A model generated the notes under the pieces. The model worked only from the letters and a program-made list of their open reading frames with translations, did no database searches and had not been told where the DNA came from. Shown here one piece after another: positions 11,819 to 22,429 of a stretch of 64,000 nt of DNA (the stretch's first letter is position 1; each line of letters begins with the position of its first letter). This DNA comes from Saccopteryx bilineata (Eukaryota; Chordata; Mammalia; Chiroptera; Emballonuridae), in contig NC_089493.1 of assembly GCF_036850765.1 (NCBI RefSeq), forward strand, positions 187,335,140-187,399,139, written 5' to 3'. Both the position numbers and the translations under genes were made by a program.

Positions 11819-11871
11819 AAAAGAGCTACATCTGGCTCATGAGCCATAGGTTCCCGACCCCTGACCTAGAT

Positions 11872-12231
11872 CCTGCCAGTCATTCCAGCTGCCTGGACTT
11901 TGAACAGGATGCCAACATCATGAAGAAATAGGGACTGCATAGAAATCTAATCTCATTAGTGTGCATCAGCTGTGGTGGCCTCACCCAGTTTTCAGAGGCT
12001 GAATGGTGGTAGTTAAGGCGTGAGGGCCCAGGGTCAAACACATTGGAATGAAGTATGGAGCCTATGCCCATCAGTGGTATCAATAGGGATAACACAGGGC
12101 CAGGGTTGGAGTGTGATTGTAGATTGTTTTCTCCTTAGCAATGAAATCTCCAAGTCTGGATCTCCGGATACCCTGGAGAATATATGAGCTACTCACTGTC
12201 TTATAGTCAACTACTCATTCCCCCCCCCACC
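11872..12231. other. Unassigned sequence
   Basis: No recognisable gene or repeat. It ends in a C-run (12221-12229) next to the T-rich tail of the following antisense SINE. Confidence 0.4.
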
Positions 12232-12602
12232 ACCAATTTTTTTTTTTTTTTCTGAAGTGAGAAGCAGGGAGGCAGAGACACAGACACCTGCATGCACCTG
12301 ACCGGAATCTGCCTGGCATGCCCACTAGGGGGCAAAGCTCTGCCCATCTGGGGCGTTGCTGCATTATAACCAGAGCCATTCTAGCACCTGAGGTGGTAGC
12401 CATGGAGCCATCCTCAGCGCCCAGGCCAACTTTGCTCAAATGGAGCTTTGGCTGCAGGAGGAGAAAAGAGATAGAAAGAAAGGAGAGGGGGAAGGGTAGA
12501 GAAGCTGATGAGCACTTGTGCTGTGTGCCCTGGCCAGGAATTGAACCTGGGACTTCCACACACCGGGCCAATGCTCTACCACTGAGCCAGCCTGCGAGGG
12601 TT
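12232..12602 (-). mobile_element. ~400-bp tRNA-headed SINE, older copy
   Basis: An antisense copy of the same family: T-rich tail at the left, then 'gacacctgcatgcacctgac', 'gccaactttgctcaaatgga', and the tRNA head near 12530-12600. It is more diverged than other copies and many CpG sites are lost. Confidence 0.9.
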
Positions 12603-13313
12603 ATATGCCCAAATTTTTAACTGGGTCTTTGTTTTTTATGATCTAAAGCCATAAGTGATCAGGATGTTCATGATGCTTTGATCTCTTGCAACCAGTATTT
12701 CAGTATTTTAGTATTTTGTAATTTGGTGAACCAACTGTTGTTTATAACTTTTTCTTGTTTCTGTCTCTTTCTTTTTATCCTAGCAAGCAAGGTTATATGT
12801 TTTTATATATGACAAATTTATCTGGAGAGGGTTTCAGTTTTAAATTGGTTTGGTTTGGTTGTATAATCATTTAAGCTTCCTCTGGACCTATTAAACTTGT
12901 TGCTAAAACCTGCAATCCCTCACTCCAGCTGCCTGAGCAAAACAGAAATTAAGGCATCTAAGGAACATAGGTGTTCATTTGTGTTAATCTATATGTGTTT
13001 TTGTCTTTATGCAAAATTTCATAGCACTTTTAAAAAGACAGCTCAGTAAGTGATTACATTTTAGAAAGCATATCTAACCCTTATAGGAAGAATAAAAAAA
13101 AAAACAGAAATGGTCCTAATATAGTAGGAGTGACTACTTCAGGCTAAGAATAAAAAAACCAGGGACAGGTTTATACTAGTTTTAAAAGTCTATATTCCTG
13201 TCAACTTAAACAGAAATGGAAATGATTGTGCTGAAAACCTAGGGACGATGCTCAAAGTGACTCTGGTCATTATAAAGACACTGATTTAAATGACACACAA
13301 GTTGAGCTCCCCC
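12603..13313. other. Unassigned AT-rich sequence
   Basis: No gene or repeat family recognised. Confidence 0.4.
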
Positions 13314-13322
13314 AAAATTTCT

Positions 13323-13908
13323 CTGTGAAATGCCAGACTTTTAGGAATATACCCCAAGGACACCATAGAACGGCTCCAAAAGGAGAAATGCACCCCCATG
13401 TTTGTGGCAGTATTGTTCACAATAGCGAAGATCTGGAAACAACCCAAGTGTCCGTCAGAGGACGAGTGGATTAAAAAGCTTTGGTACATATATACTATGG
13501 AATACTACTCAGCCATAAGAAATGATGACATCGGATCCTTTACAATAACATGGATGGACCTTGATAACATTATACAGAGTGAAATAAGTAAATCAGAAAA
13601 AAAACTAAGAACTACATGAATCCATACATAGAAGGGACATAACAATGAGACTCAGAGACATGAACAAGAATATGATGGCAACAGGGGTGGGGGTGGGGGG
13701 AGGGGGGAGGGGGTGAAGAAGGAGAGAGGGGTTGGGGGAGGGGAAGGGCACAAAGAAAACCAGATAGAAGGTGACAGAAGACAATTTAACTTTGGGGGAG
13801 GGGTATACAGCACAATCAAATGTCAAAATAATCTAGAGATGTTTTCTCTCAACATATGTACCCTGATTTATCAATGTCACTGCATTAAATTTAATAAATA
13901 AATTTTAA
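13323..13908 (+). mobile_element. 5'-truncated L1 (ORF2 C-terminus and 3' UTR)
   Basis: The sense frame 13398-13619 reads MFVAVLFTIAKIWKQPKCPS, DEWIKK, then YTMEYYSAIRNDD, the conserved end of L1 ORF2. It is followed by a G-rich polypurine tract (13685-13745), typical of L1 3' UTRs, and an A-rich tail. A short flanking duplication AAAATTTCT (13314-13322 and 13909-13917) fits a truncated target-primed insertion. Confidence 0.88.
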
Positions 13909-13917
13909 AAAATTTCT

Positions 13918-14114
13918 TAATTAATACACAATCTTATTATTATGAATTTTTTTATTATGTGATTTTAATTACAGACATATAATTAAATTAACACACTAAA
14001 TATTTGAGTAGACAAAATATTGAATCAGTATGTTGTGAAAATTTAAATGGGCATATTTCCCGTCAGTAATTCTAAATTTTTTTAAAGAACAGTTTTGTAT
14101 GGTATCTAATAATC
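13918..14114. other. Unassigned AT-rich sequence
   Basis: Nothing recognised. Confidence 0.4.
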
Positions 14115-14320
14115 TAGGCATTGGAACAGACAAACCTGGGTTCAAATTATGGTTATAGTAAGGATGAATTGAGTGACATGGACATATTATGTCACCTTCC
14201 CAGCCTCCATTTCACCCTCTGAAAAGAGCAATTGTAATACTTCTCTAAAAGCACTGCTAGTACAACTGAGCACCTAAAGCATTTAGCATACTTCCTAGTG
14301 CATAGTAAGCATAGAAAACC
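14115..14320 (+). mobile_element. MIR fragment
   Basis: Sense MIR pattern: 'ggcattggaacagacaaacc', 'tgggttcaaattatgg', 'cagcctccatttcaccctct', and 'cttcctagtgcatagtaagc'. Confidence 0.6.
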
Positions 14321-14389
14321 ACCAGCTACCACAATGATTGCTATTTCTTTGACTATTATTGTTATTTTCTTGCCATAGAGATATTTTAC

Positions 14390-14625
14390 ACAAATAATTG
14401 ACATTACATAAATGTCCATCAATAGACACAACATTAAGTAATTGGTTTCACCAATTCTTTGGAATAAAAACCACTTAAGAAATAAACTATCTCTGTATGT
14501 CCTGATAGTGATGAAGGTCAAATAGGTATTACTATTCACCACTAAAAATCAAGTTGTAGAACAGTATGTATCTTATAGCCTTACTTTTAAAAATGTGTCT
14601 ATATAGATATATTTAAGGGTTTCTT
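14390..14625 (+). mobile_element. Ancient L1 3' fragment
   Basis: 'aaatgtccatcaatagacac' and 'agttgtagaacagtatgtat' match the L1 ORF2-end/3' UTR text. It is followed immediately by an oppositely oriented L1 piece. Confidence 0.55.
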
Positions 14626-15000
14626 GACTTCTTTTTCACCATTGATTTCTACTTTCAGAGACTATGCTTTGTATGATTTCAGTCTTCTCAAATTTGTTGT
14701 GGCTAGTTTTGTGACCCAACATATAATCTATCCTTAAGAATGTTCCATTGCACTGGAGAAAAAGGTATAGTCTGATGTTCTGGGATGAAAGGTTCTGTAA
14801 ATGTCAATTGTGTCCATTAAGCCTAATGTGTCATTTAAGACCAATATTTCTCTATTGATTTTCTGTTTGGATGATCTCTTTAGACCTGTCTAGTAGTAGT
14901 AAGATCCCCAACTATGATTGTGTTTTTATCTGTTTTCCTTTAGTTCTGTTAGTAGTTGCTTTACATTGTTCTTCTTTTACCTGGGATAAATAATTACCCT
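14626..15000 (-). mobile_element. L1 ORF2 fragment, antisense
   Basis: The text matches antisense L1 ORF2: 'caaatttgttgtggctagtt', 'acccaacatataatctatcc', 'gaatgttccattgcactgga', 'taatgtgtcatttaagacca'. No open frame remains. Confidence 0.7.
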
Positions 15001-15657
15001 TCATTTTTTTTTTCAAAATTGATAGACAAAAGTTAGATAACAATGTTTGCTCCACAGATACTTATTGCATGTCAACTTTGAGGAAGCAATTGCCTCACTT
15101 GCAACACAACAACTCATTTGTCTCTCATGGATGGTTGGCAACAGATTGAACTGAAGCCTTCTGTCCACATGTACTCATTGTTTGGGGCAGAGAAATGAGA
15201 GCACAATGTATATAGTAATGTCTTCTGCCCACTAAGTACAGTTTGTAGTCACAAAACCAGGTAGCCTTTAAGCAATGGGTTAATACTACATGCCACTCTG
15301 TACCGATTTAGATGATGGATGACTAGAATTTGAAGTAACTGGACAGCTGTCTGAACAGACTATTTCATTATACTGAAGAGATGCCATTTCTAACTATGAT
15401 GATAATTAGAGTAGATGAAATGCATAAATCAGTGGAGCTTTTTTTATAGTATTGGTTTGGGGGAACAATTTTTAACTCTCCTTATGGGCTCAATGCATTG
15501 GATTAGGCTCCAATGCATGTTTCTGTAACTGGAAGGATATGATATTCTTATTTCAAATGCTATATGATGTGTTTTCTTATATCTAAATTCATACAATAAG
15601 AATGTTCTGTCGCAATGAAGGGACTATGTAGTCTTAGATCTCTTTTTCTTCTTTTTC
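15001..15657. other. Unassigned sequence
   Basis: No recognisable gene or repeat. Confidence 0.4.
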
Positions 15658-15714
<57 letters not shown>

Positions 15715-15730
15715 TTTCTTTCTTTTTTTG
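15658..15730. repeat. (TTTC)n microsatellite
   Basis: About 15 to 17 TTTC/TTCT units with minor interruptions at each end. Confidence 0.95.
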
Positions 15731-17119
15731 TCTGCCTGGAATTCCCCATACCTAACCTTCAGCCCCAGATAAAGGAAGTTAAAATAATTTTGTATTTGAC
15801 AATGTCCAATAATCTACTTAATGGTGTATTGTGAGTGTACATTTAGATGCCTACATAACTTATATATTAAATACAGTAGACTAATTACTGTTGCAACAAA
15901 TGGACCTCAAAGTTTTAGAGGCTTAAGACAGATGGCTTTTAGTTTTTCTCCTTCCAACAGTTCAAAGTAGGTTTTCAATATTATCTCAGGCATGAAAGAC
16001 TACAGAGTATGGGGCAGGTATGGAAGTTGCTCTCACCATTCACACTCACATTCCCCTGCAAGGGATCGAGGCACATTGCCTAAGTGCAAAGAAGGATAAA
16101 TGCAAGCTATCTTTTAGCCCAAAGAAGGGACACTGTGTTTTGATGCACAGTTCTGTAGTTTCTGACACATAATTCACATTAAATAAGTGACACTATCGAA
16201 TGTAAAAAAGAGAGGACGTTGTGAAAACTGTAACAAACTAGAAAATTCTTGATCCAGTTCCAGAGGAAAATGTTAGTCCTTCTAGCCAACTTTTGCCATA
16301 GAGGAATGACTATGGACCAGATATTTTGACTTTTAAAGGAAACCAAAAACCTTATTTATTAATTTTTTTTTGAGGGGGGGGTCCAGCAAATCTTTGTGGG
16401 CCACAAAATCCATCATCTGCCTGACTCTGGCCAGGGGCCACTGTGTTAGTGTCAACCGTTCAATTTTAGGAAGTTCATACCTTATTGTCTCTGAGGGTTT
16501 GTTTTATGTCAGAGTTCAGCGACAAATTATAAGAGGATTGGGCACTATCAATCTAACACTGAAGAATATTCTCCGAATTCTTCACCTATTTTAGGTAAAT
16601 AATTTTTGATATCCTTCACTTGCTAAACATACTTTTCTATGTATTAATATATTATTTAAATATGTCACATTCTCTGGGCATATGGGAAAATTTAACTTTC
16701 CCTTCTTCCTTGGTATTAGATGTGGTCATGTGACCCATTTGACTAATAAAGTGTGGCAAAAAAGTGACTTGTCCTTGCAGGAGGATGGTTAAGAGGATGG
16801 ATAAGACCCAGGCTCTTCTTCATTCCTGTCTCTCACTCTCCCTCATGCTCACTGGCACAGATCCAGATTTTGGCTGTTTGTCAGCCTGGGGTTGAGAGTG
16901 ACAATGACATAGAGCAGACCATCCAGCGACCCTCAGTAGATGTTAAACATGAATGAAGAAAATTATTGTATTAAACTGGTAAGATTCGAGGACTGTTTGT
17001 CTGCATGTCACTGTCTGATCTCTCGGGGTTAGTTTGTCTGTTAATGGCCATGTGCCAGCAACTATTAATTTTCTGGAGGAGGAATAATGATTTGGAGTAG
17101 GAATTATACAACTTGACTT
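15731..17119. other. Mostly unassigned; old LTR-like traces
   Basis: Two stretches look like very old MaLR-type or similar repeats, around 15885-16150 ('actgttgcaacaaatggacc', 'agaggcttaagacag') and 16690-17000 ('atgtggtcatgtgacccatt', 'attgtattaaactggtaaga'). Both are too diverged to name. The rest is unassigned. Confidence 0.3.
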
Positions 17120-17260
17120 GAAGTCCCTTGAAGGTAGAACCTAACAGGCTGTGTGAAGCTTGGTCATATTACTTAATCTCTCTGATCCTCAATTTCATCA
17201 GGTGTATAGAGAGCAGTTTGGGATTGGATAATTTTAGAGGTATTTTCCATTTAAAATTTA
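17120..17260 (+). mobile_element. MIR-like fragment
   Basis: Weak sense MIR pattern: 'aggctgtgtgaagcttggtc', 'attacttaatctctctgatc', 'ctcaatttcatcag'. Confidence 0.5.
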
Positions 17261-18439
17261 CCTGAAGTGAAATCTATGCCCTTTTTGAATGATAAATGAA
17301 TGTCTACAGATATACTGACATTGAACTCTACAGTAAGCTAGAGTAATAATTTTCCCATTATATATATTACCACAATTTTTAGGTATGCTTAAAATCATTA
17401 GCTATGAATATTTTTGTGTACAGGGTGGGCTCAACTAGATATAGTTTAAAAGCAAAGACACTGGAATTAAAAATATTAGGTGGCTTGCTTTACATCACAA
17501 ACATATTTACTGGACAAAAATCTAGAACCTAAATCTAGTGATTTCTGAGCATATGTTCTTTCCCTGTTACCATATTTTCAACCTAAATTAGAATTTCTGC
17601 ATAGAGCTTTAGTTATTTTATTTATGTTTGATTTTTGCCCCAGCAACCTATATAGTGCAATTAGGATAGTTCTCAAGGACTATAGGTCAGTTAACACCAC
17701 CCACTGAGAGAAATATGGAACACATGGAAAATATGCCCTGCTTTGAAAAAAAAACAAAACATTTTATATGTCTTTTCATGGAAAAAAAAAATGAGAAGCA
17801 AGTTCAAGATGAGAAATTGCTAGCCAGCAAGCATATTGTGATAAATCAGCCATAACATGATTATAGCAACTTCCTTGGGAAAGAAATCAATGCTGAATCA
17901 GACTTAGATAGACCAAGGAGATCAAATAGAGGTCAAAGGTACTTCGCCATCTTAAAATTGGATAATTATTACTGTTATTATTGTCAGTTACTATAATATA
18001 ATACCAGGAGAAATACACAAAGTCCCAAAGCTGCTTTTATTGGCTAGCTAGACAAGTCAATCCATTACAAGGAAATACATTCAAGTGTATTAATCTATCT
18101 AAATATCAAGTGAATTAGGGTAATTACAAGATGGCTACTCTGAGTCTCCTTGAGATTTTTGTTTTTGCTGTTGAAAAATAAGCAGAAAACAAAAAGCAAG
18201 AAAAAAAAAGTGATTTTGAAAGTAGAAATTGCAAGCATTTTTTTTTGTCTTGTTTTGGAAATGGAACAACAGGGCTTGTTTTTAATAGAAAGTGTACCAT
18301 TTGGGAAACCTGAAAAGATGACTTTGAAAGTCTGCCTCGTCATTGACCATCTACCTTGTCACGCAAGCAGAAATCAGGAGGCAACAGAGACGCTTTTTCC
18401 CTTGTATCCACAACATTCAGCCAGTCACCAAGTTCTTCT
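17261..18439. other. Unassigned AT-rich sequence
   Basis: No gene or repeat assigned. Open frames near 18095-18620 consist of a Lys/Phe-rich stretch and L2-like sequence, and are not convincing genes. Confidence 0.4.
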
Positions 18440-18790
18440 GTTGTGCTGCATTAATAGTCCTTCAGCCTTTCCCTCCTCCTCGTTCTACCTCCGCTGCAAG
18501 TGTCTTGCCTTGAGCTTTCCTGCCTGTATTTCTGCTCCAGCCTTCTCACTCGTTTCCCTGCCTTCACATTCATGTGCTCCTAGAACACTCTCCTTAAGCT
18601 CACTCAAGCGATCTTCCTGAAATGCAAGTCTAATCATGATCCTCATGACCTTTAAATCATTACTAAATCATGCAGTAATTCCCTCTTATGGGGAGTCATT
18701 GCCCAAAGAGTAGAAATGTCTTCCACATGCTAGACATTCGAGTGATTATCAAATAAATCCAGCTTTCCTTTTCTGTGTAGTATTTAGTAA
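18440..18790 (+). mobile_element. L2-like fragment
   Basis: The segment 'gaaatgcaagtctaatcatg', 'cagtaattccctcttatggg' resembles the L2 region 'tgatcatgtcactcc...aatggctccc'. Divergence is high. Confidence 0.4.
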
Positions 18791-18976
18791 ATCCTATAGC
18801 GCCCTTATTGAGCCCGGTGCTGGTGATGTATGTTTCATTTTATTTCCGAAGTCCACCTTGGGTTGTGGGTAGGAGTTCCCTTATTGGCCTGGTTCTGTGA
18901 GCACAGCCTGATCATTGCTGCCCTGGGCAGGTGCATGAAATATCTTTCATGGCATCAGCTAAAATGTATGCTTCTT

Positions 18977-19312
18977 CTTTTTTTCTTTTTTTTTCTTTTT
19001 TTGTGACAGAAAGAGACAGAGAGAGGGATAGATAGGGACAAATAGGAAGGGAGAGAAATGAGAAGCATCAAGTCTTTGTTGTGGCACCTTAGTTGCTCAT
19101 TGATTGATTTCTTATGTGTGCCTTGACCCGGGGGGCTACAGCAGAATGAGTGACCCCTTGCTTGAGCCAGTGACCTTGGGCTCCAGCTGGTGAGCCTTGC
19201 TCAAACCAGATGAGCCCGCATTCAAGCGGGTGACCTCGGGGTTTCAAACCTGGGTCTTCCGTGTCCCATTCCGATGCTATATCCTACTGTGCCACTGCCT
19301 GGTCAGGCTGTT
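18977..19312 (-). mobile_element. ~300-bp tRNA-derived SINE
   Basis: An antisense copy with a T-rich tail at left and a head at right ending ACTGCCTGGTCAGG. The body has repeated 'cttgagccagtgacc' modules typical of this family (other copies at 26806, 35910, 54631). A short target copy TGCTTCTT lies at 18969-18976 and 19313-19320. Confidence 0.88.
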
Positions 19313-19338
19313 TGCTTCTTTTTAAAGAAGTGATAGAG

Positions 19339-19464
19339 GCCTGACCTGTGGTGGCGCAGTGGGATAAAGCATCGACCTGGAAATGCTGAGGTCGCCAGTT
19401 CAAAACCCTGGGCTTGCCTGGTCAAGGCACATATGGGAGTTGATGCTTCCAGCTCCCCCCCCCT

Positions 19465-19495
<31 letters not shown>

Positions 19496-19626
19496 CCTCT
19501 CCTCTCTAAAAAAAAAAAAAAAAAAAAAAAAAAGGACCCCAGAGAGCTCTCTCTCTCTCTCCCTCCTCTCTCTCTCCCCCCACCCCCCCTCTCTCTCTAA
19601 AGAACAAAAAAAAATAAAACAAAAAA
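19339..19626 (+). mobile_element. Short tRNA-derived SINE with extended tail
   Basis: Begins GCCTGACCTGTGGTGGCGCA as at 1927. The target duplication AAAGAAGTGATAGA (19324-19337 and 19627-19640) encloses the SINE, a first poly(A) (about 19508-19533) and a further block 'ggaccccagagagctctctc' with CT and C runs plus a second A-rich tail. The whole unit to 19626 therefore inserted together, or the tail grew afterwards. Confidence 0.85.
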
Positions 19627-19667
19627 AAAGAAGTGATAGAAGCTTCCTGTAAGCTTTAATACAAATA

Positions 19668-19910
19668 CAGTGCTACCTTGAGATACGAATTTAATTCATT
19701 CTGTAACCGAGCTCGTAAGTCAGTCAACTTGTATATCAAACTTCCAATACTGGGCCGGTGCACCAACGCACCAACTAGCTGCACTTTCCTGAGTCACGAC
19801 TTGTATCTCGGAATTTTGTTCAGATCTCCAACAAAAATACAGACCAAGTCGCAGCTCATATCTTAAAAAAAATTCGTATGTTGGTCTGTTCATATCTCAA
19901 GGTACCACTG
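19668..19910. mobile_element. TA-flanked MITE (Tc1/mariner-type)
   Basis: 243 bp between TA dinucleotides (19666-19667 and 19911-19912). The left end is CAGTGCTACCTTGAGATACG and the right end, reversed, is CAGTGGTACCTTGAGATATG, giving clear inverted ends. It has no coding capacity. The specific family is not named. Confidence 0.8.
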
Positions 19911-19912
19911 TA

Positions 19913-20940
19913 TCAGAAAATATATGCATAAATGTATAGGAATATATATATGTATATTTGTGTGTATGACTAGACATGGGTGTGTCTATATATGTGTGTA
20001 ATATAGTTTCCATAGCATAGTAACCATTATATTCCTGAAAAGTAATGTACATGAGTTAGAATGATAAAAGGAGATAATCCATATGTCTGACCTGTGTATT
20101 TCTTTGCTTTGTTAAAACTATCAACAGCCTATAAATTCCATTCTTTTAAATAACCAAGAGTCTTGATAGAAATGGAAGGATTTTCTTCTTCTCTTGATCA
20201 ACCCAAGAATGGGTATAACACAAACTTAAGGGAGTTAGTGCCCTAAGGGTACCTTTGAAACAATGAAATCAATAAATCAGTGGAGGAATGATTGATCCAG
20301 CCTTCTATCTTTTGGTAGGAGCTCCATGCAAACTATGTGTAACCCGGAGGGTTTCCAGTTGAATTGAGCATCATTTTTTCGTGGTCGAAACTAGTTCTAC
20401 AATGTCCACTCTAGCGGCTCTCCCTCTGTCTCTGTTTTACTCTAGCTGCTTTAATCACCGCACAGATAACCTAGCAGAACCTAAGATATTGTGTCGGGCT
20501 CTGCTTTCAAAAGCATTTACACTAAGGCTACTATCAAGGATCTTTTCTACCAAACATCTCATTATTGATTCTATAGCCAAGCACATAAGATGTTTTGATA
20601 TCACCCTAATTTGCTTTTTGGAATAAGTTTAGCAAAGGATTATGTGCATCTATTAATCATTTATGTGCATTAGTTTATTTTTACTATGAGGTTTTTCCGA
20701 ATTCAAAACTTGTTTAAAATAAGAAGAGTCCTTTCTTGTTAGGAGGGTATAGAGGTTAAAGTTGAAAGCTACATCTCTCTATTTATCATGCAGGTGAAGA
20801 ATGATAGATATTTAAGGATATTCTGTTACCTGGATACTAGGGACTTTTGATCTTATTACCATGCAAAAGTTTCTGCTCTACCTCTGAAAATAGCCACATT
20901 TTTTTTTTTACTTTAAATAAAGATTTTTTTCTCAAGGATT
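19913..20940. other. Unassigned sequence
   Basis: Contains a short TATG/TGTG-rich simple stretch near 19920-20000. No gene is recognised. Confidence 0.4.
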
Positions 20941-20960
20941 AACGAGAAGGAGCATTCTGA

Positions 20961-21590
20961 TTACATGAATGGCATCTGGAGGAAGATATTTATGATTTCA
21001 AGGACTTTTTTAAGGATGAGGAGGTTGTAAAAATCAACAAAGTTGTGGTTGAGATGGCAAACAACTTTCACTTGGTGTGGATGAGGGCGATGTTGAGGGC
21101 TCCTAGAGGTGTTTCCTAAGCAATTTACTAATAAGTTGTTGTTCAGACTGGTACAGGAACTCATAGCTGAAGAAGAGAAAAGAAAATTGCAGGAGGATGA
21201 AAAACAAAACAAAACGAAGAATCCCCATGAAAATTTATCAGAAGCTTTTGCAGACCCCAACAAGCTCCTTCCAAAGTATGAAAGGATGGATCATCATCAT
21301 AATTTTCATTAATAGGGAGGGAATGCTCATGGTGTATTGTCTGCTTACAAGAAATCAATAAAAAGAAAAAAATACCAAAATGAGCAAACTATTATGGATA
21401 TAATATTTTTGAGAAAAGTAAAACCACCTCTGAAGAGCCCCAGGCACCTTTCTCAGGAGGAATTCCTGGTGCAGGGTATTGTTATCACAGAGGATGGCGG
21501 ACGCATGCGTGTTATTGCCCATAAAGACCACCCAGTGGGATGAGATGTGGACAAGAGACAGTGACAGTGATGATCCTGACGCTGTGTCGG
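20961..21590 (+). pseudogene. Tigger transposase C-terminal remnant
   Basis: Fragments in shifting sense frames include KINKVVVEMANNFHLV near 21030, LIAEEEKRKLQED at about 21160, SEAFADPNKLLPKYERMD at about 21240-21290, then APFSQEEFLVQ-like text and VITEDGG with a VIAHKDHPVG end near 21540. Order and content fit the acidic tail of Tigger/Jerky-type transposases. Multiple frameshifts and stops show that it is dead. The DDE core is not present. Confidence 0.7.
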
Positions 21591-21616
21591 CCTGAGCTCA
21601 TGTGTGTGTTGGTGTC

Positions 21617-21995
21617 GTTTTTTTTTTTTCCTGTATTTTTCTGAAGCCGGAAACGGGGAGAGACAGTCAGACAGACTCCTGCATGCGCCCGACCGGGATC
21701 CACCCGGCATGCCCACCAGGGGGCGATGCTCTGCCCCTCCGGGGTGTCGCTCTGTTGCGACCAGAGCCACTCTAGCGCCTGGGGCAGAGGCCAAGGAGCC
21801 ATCCCCAGCACCGGGGCCATCTTTGCTCCAATGGAGCCTTGGCTGCAGGAGGGGAAGAGAGAGACAGAGAGGAAGGAGAGGGGGAGGGGTGGGGAAGCAG
21901 ATGGGCGCTTCTCCTGTGTGCCCTGGCCGGGAATCGAACCCGGGACTTCTGCACGCCAGGCCGATGCTCTACCACTGAGCCAACTGGCCAGGGCC
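21617..21995 (-). mobile_element. ~400-bp tRNA-headed SINE, nested in Tigger
   Basis: An antisense copy with T-run at left and head at right (...GAGCCAACTGGCCAGGGC). The target duplication TGTGT(T/C)GGTGTC (21605-21616 and 21996-22007) consists of Tigger sequence, so the SINE is younger than the transposon. Confidence 0.95.
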
Positions 21996-22429
21996 TGTGT
22001 CGGTGTCTTAGTGTTGAACAACAACAAAAAGTTTACAAAGTAGATGTACAAATAAATAAATGAAATTTAAAAATAGAAAAGTTATAAAATAAGGACAGAA
22101 AGAGAGGAGATATTTTTGTTTAGTTGTATAATGAATGAATGTGTTTATGTTTTAAGCCAAGTGTTATTGCAAGAGAGTTGAAAAGTTAAAAAAATTAAAA
22201 TGATTATCATGTCAGAAACTTACAGTAAGCTAAGGTTAATTTATTACTGGAGAAAGAAAACGGTTGTTTATAAATTCAGTGTAGCCTAACTGTACTGACT
22301 GTGTATGTAAAGTCTATGGTCATGTATAGTAATGTCTTAGGCCTTCACATGTACTCACTACTCACTCACTGACTCTCCCAGAACAGCTGCCAGCCCTGTG
22401 AGTTTCACTCATTGTAAATATACAGGGGG

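Larger units (their letters stand above)
8981..11863 (-). mobile_element. SPIN-like hAT DNA transposon with nested SINE
   Basis: The element starts CAGGGGTTGGGAACCT at 8981 and ends AGGTTCCCGACCCCTG at 11863. It is flanked by a perfect 8-bp duplication ACCTAGAT (8973-8980 and 11864-11871), diagnostic of hAT. The right end ('ggctcatgagccataggttc', 'gattggctccagccacccac', 'tgtcccggaggacaac') matches my memory of the SPIN (Space Invader) consensus, a family known for horizontal transfer among tetrapods. A broken transposase gene reads right to left. A ~400-bp SINE sits at 11419-11818. Without the SINE the element is about 2.47 kb, longer than the usual short non-autonomous copies. Confidence 0.9.

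Noticed and set aside
11434..11847. Long Arg/Pro/Ala-rich open frames (up to 137 codons) as a gene
   Set aside because: They lie on the ~400-bp SINE and recur at every copy on both strands.
19540..19600. CRISPR-like or other spaced direct repeats
   Set aside because: Only CT-rich low complexity; no regular repeat-spacer pattern occurs anywhere in the window.
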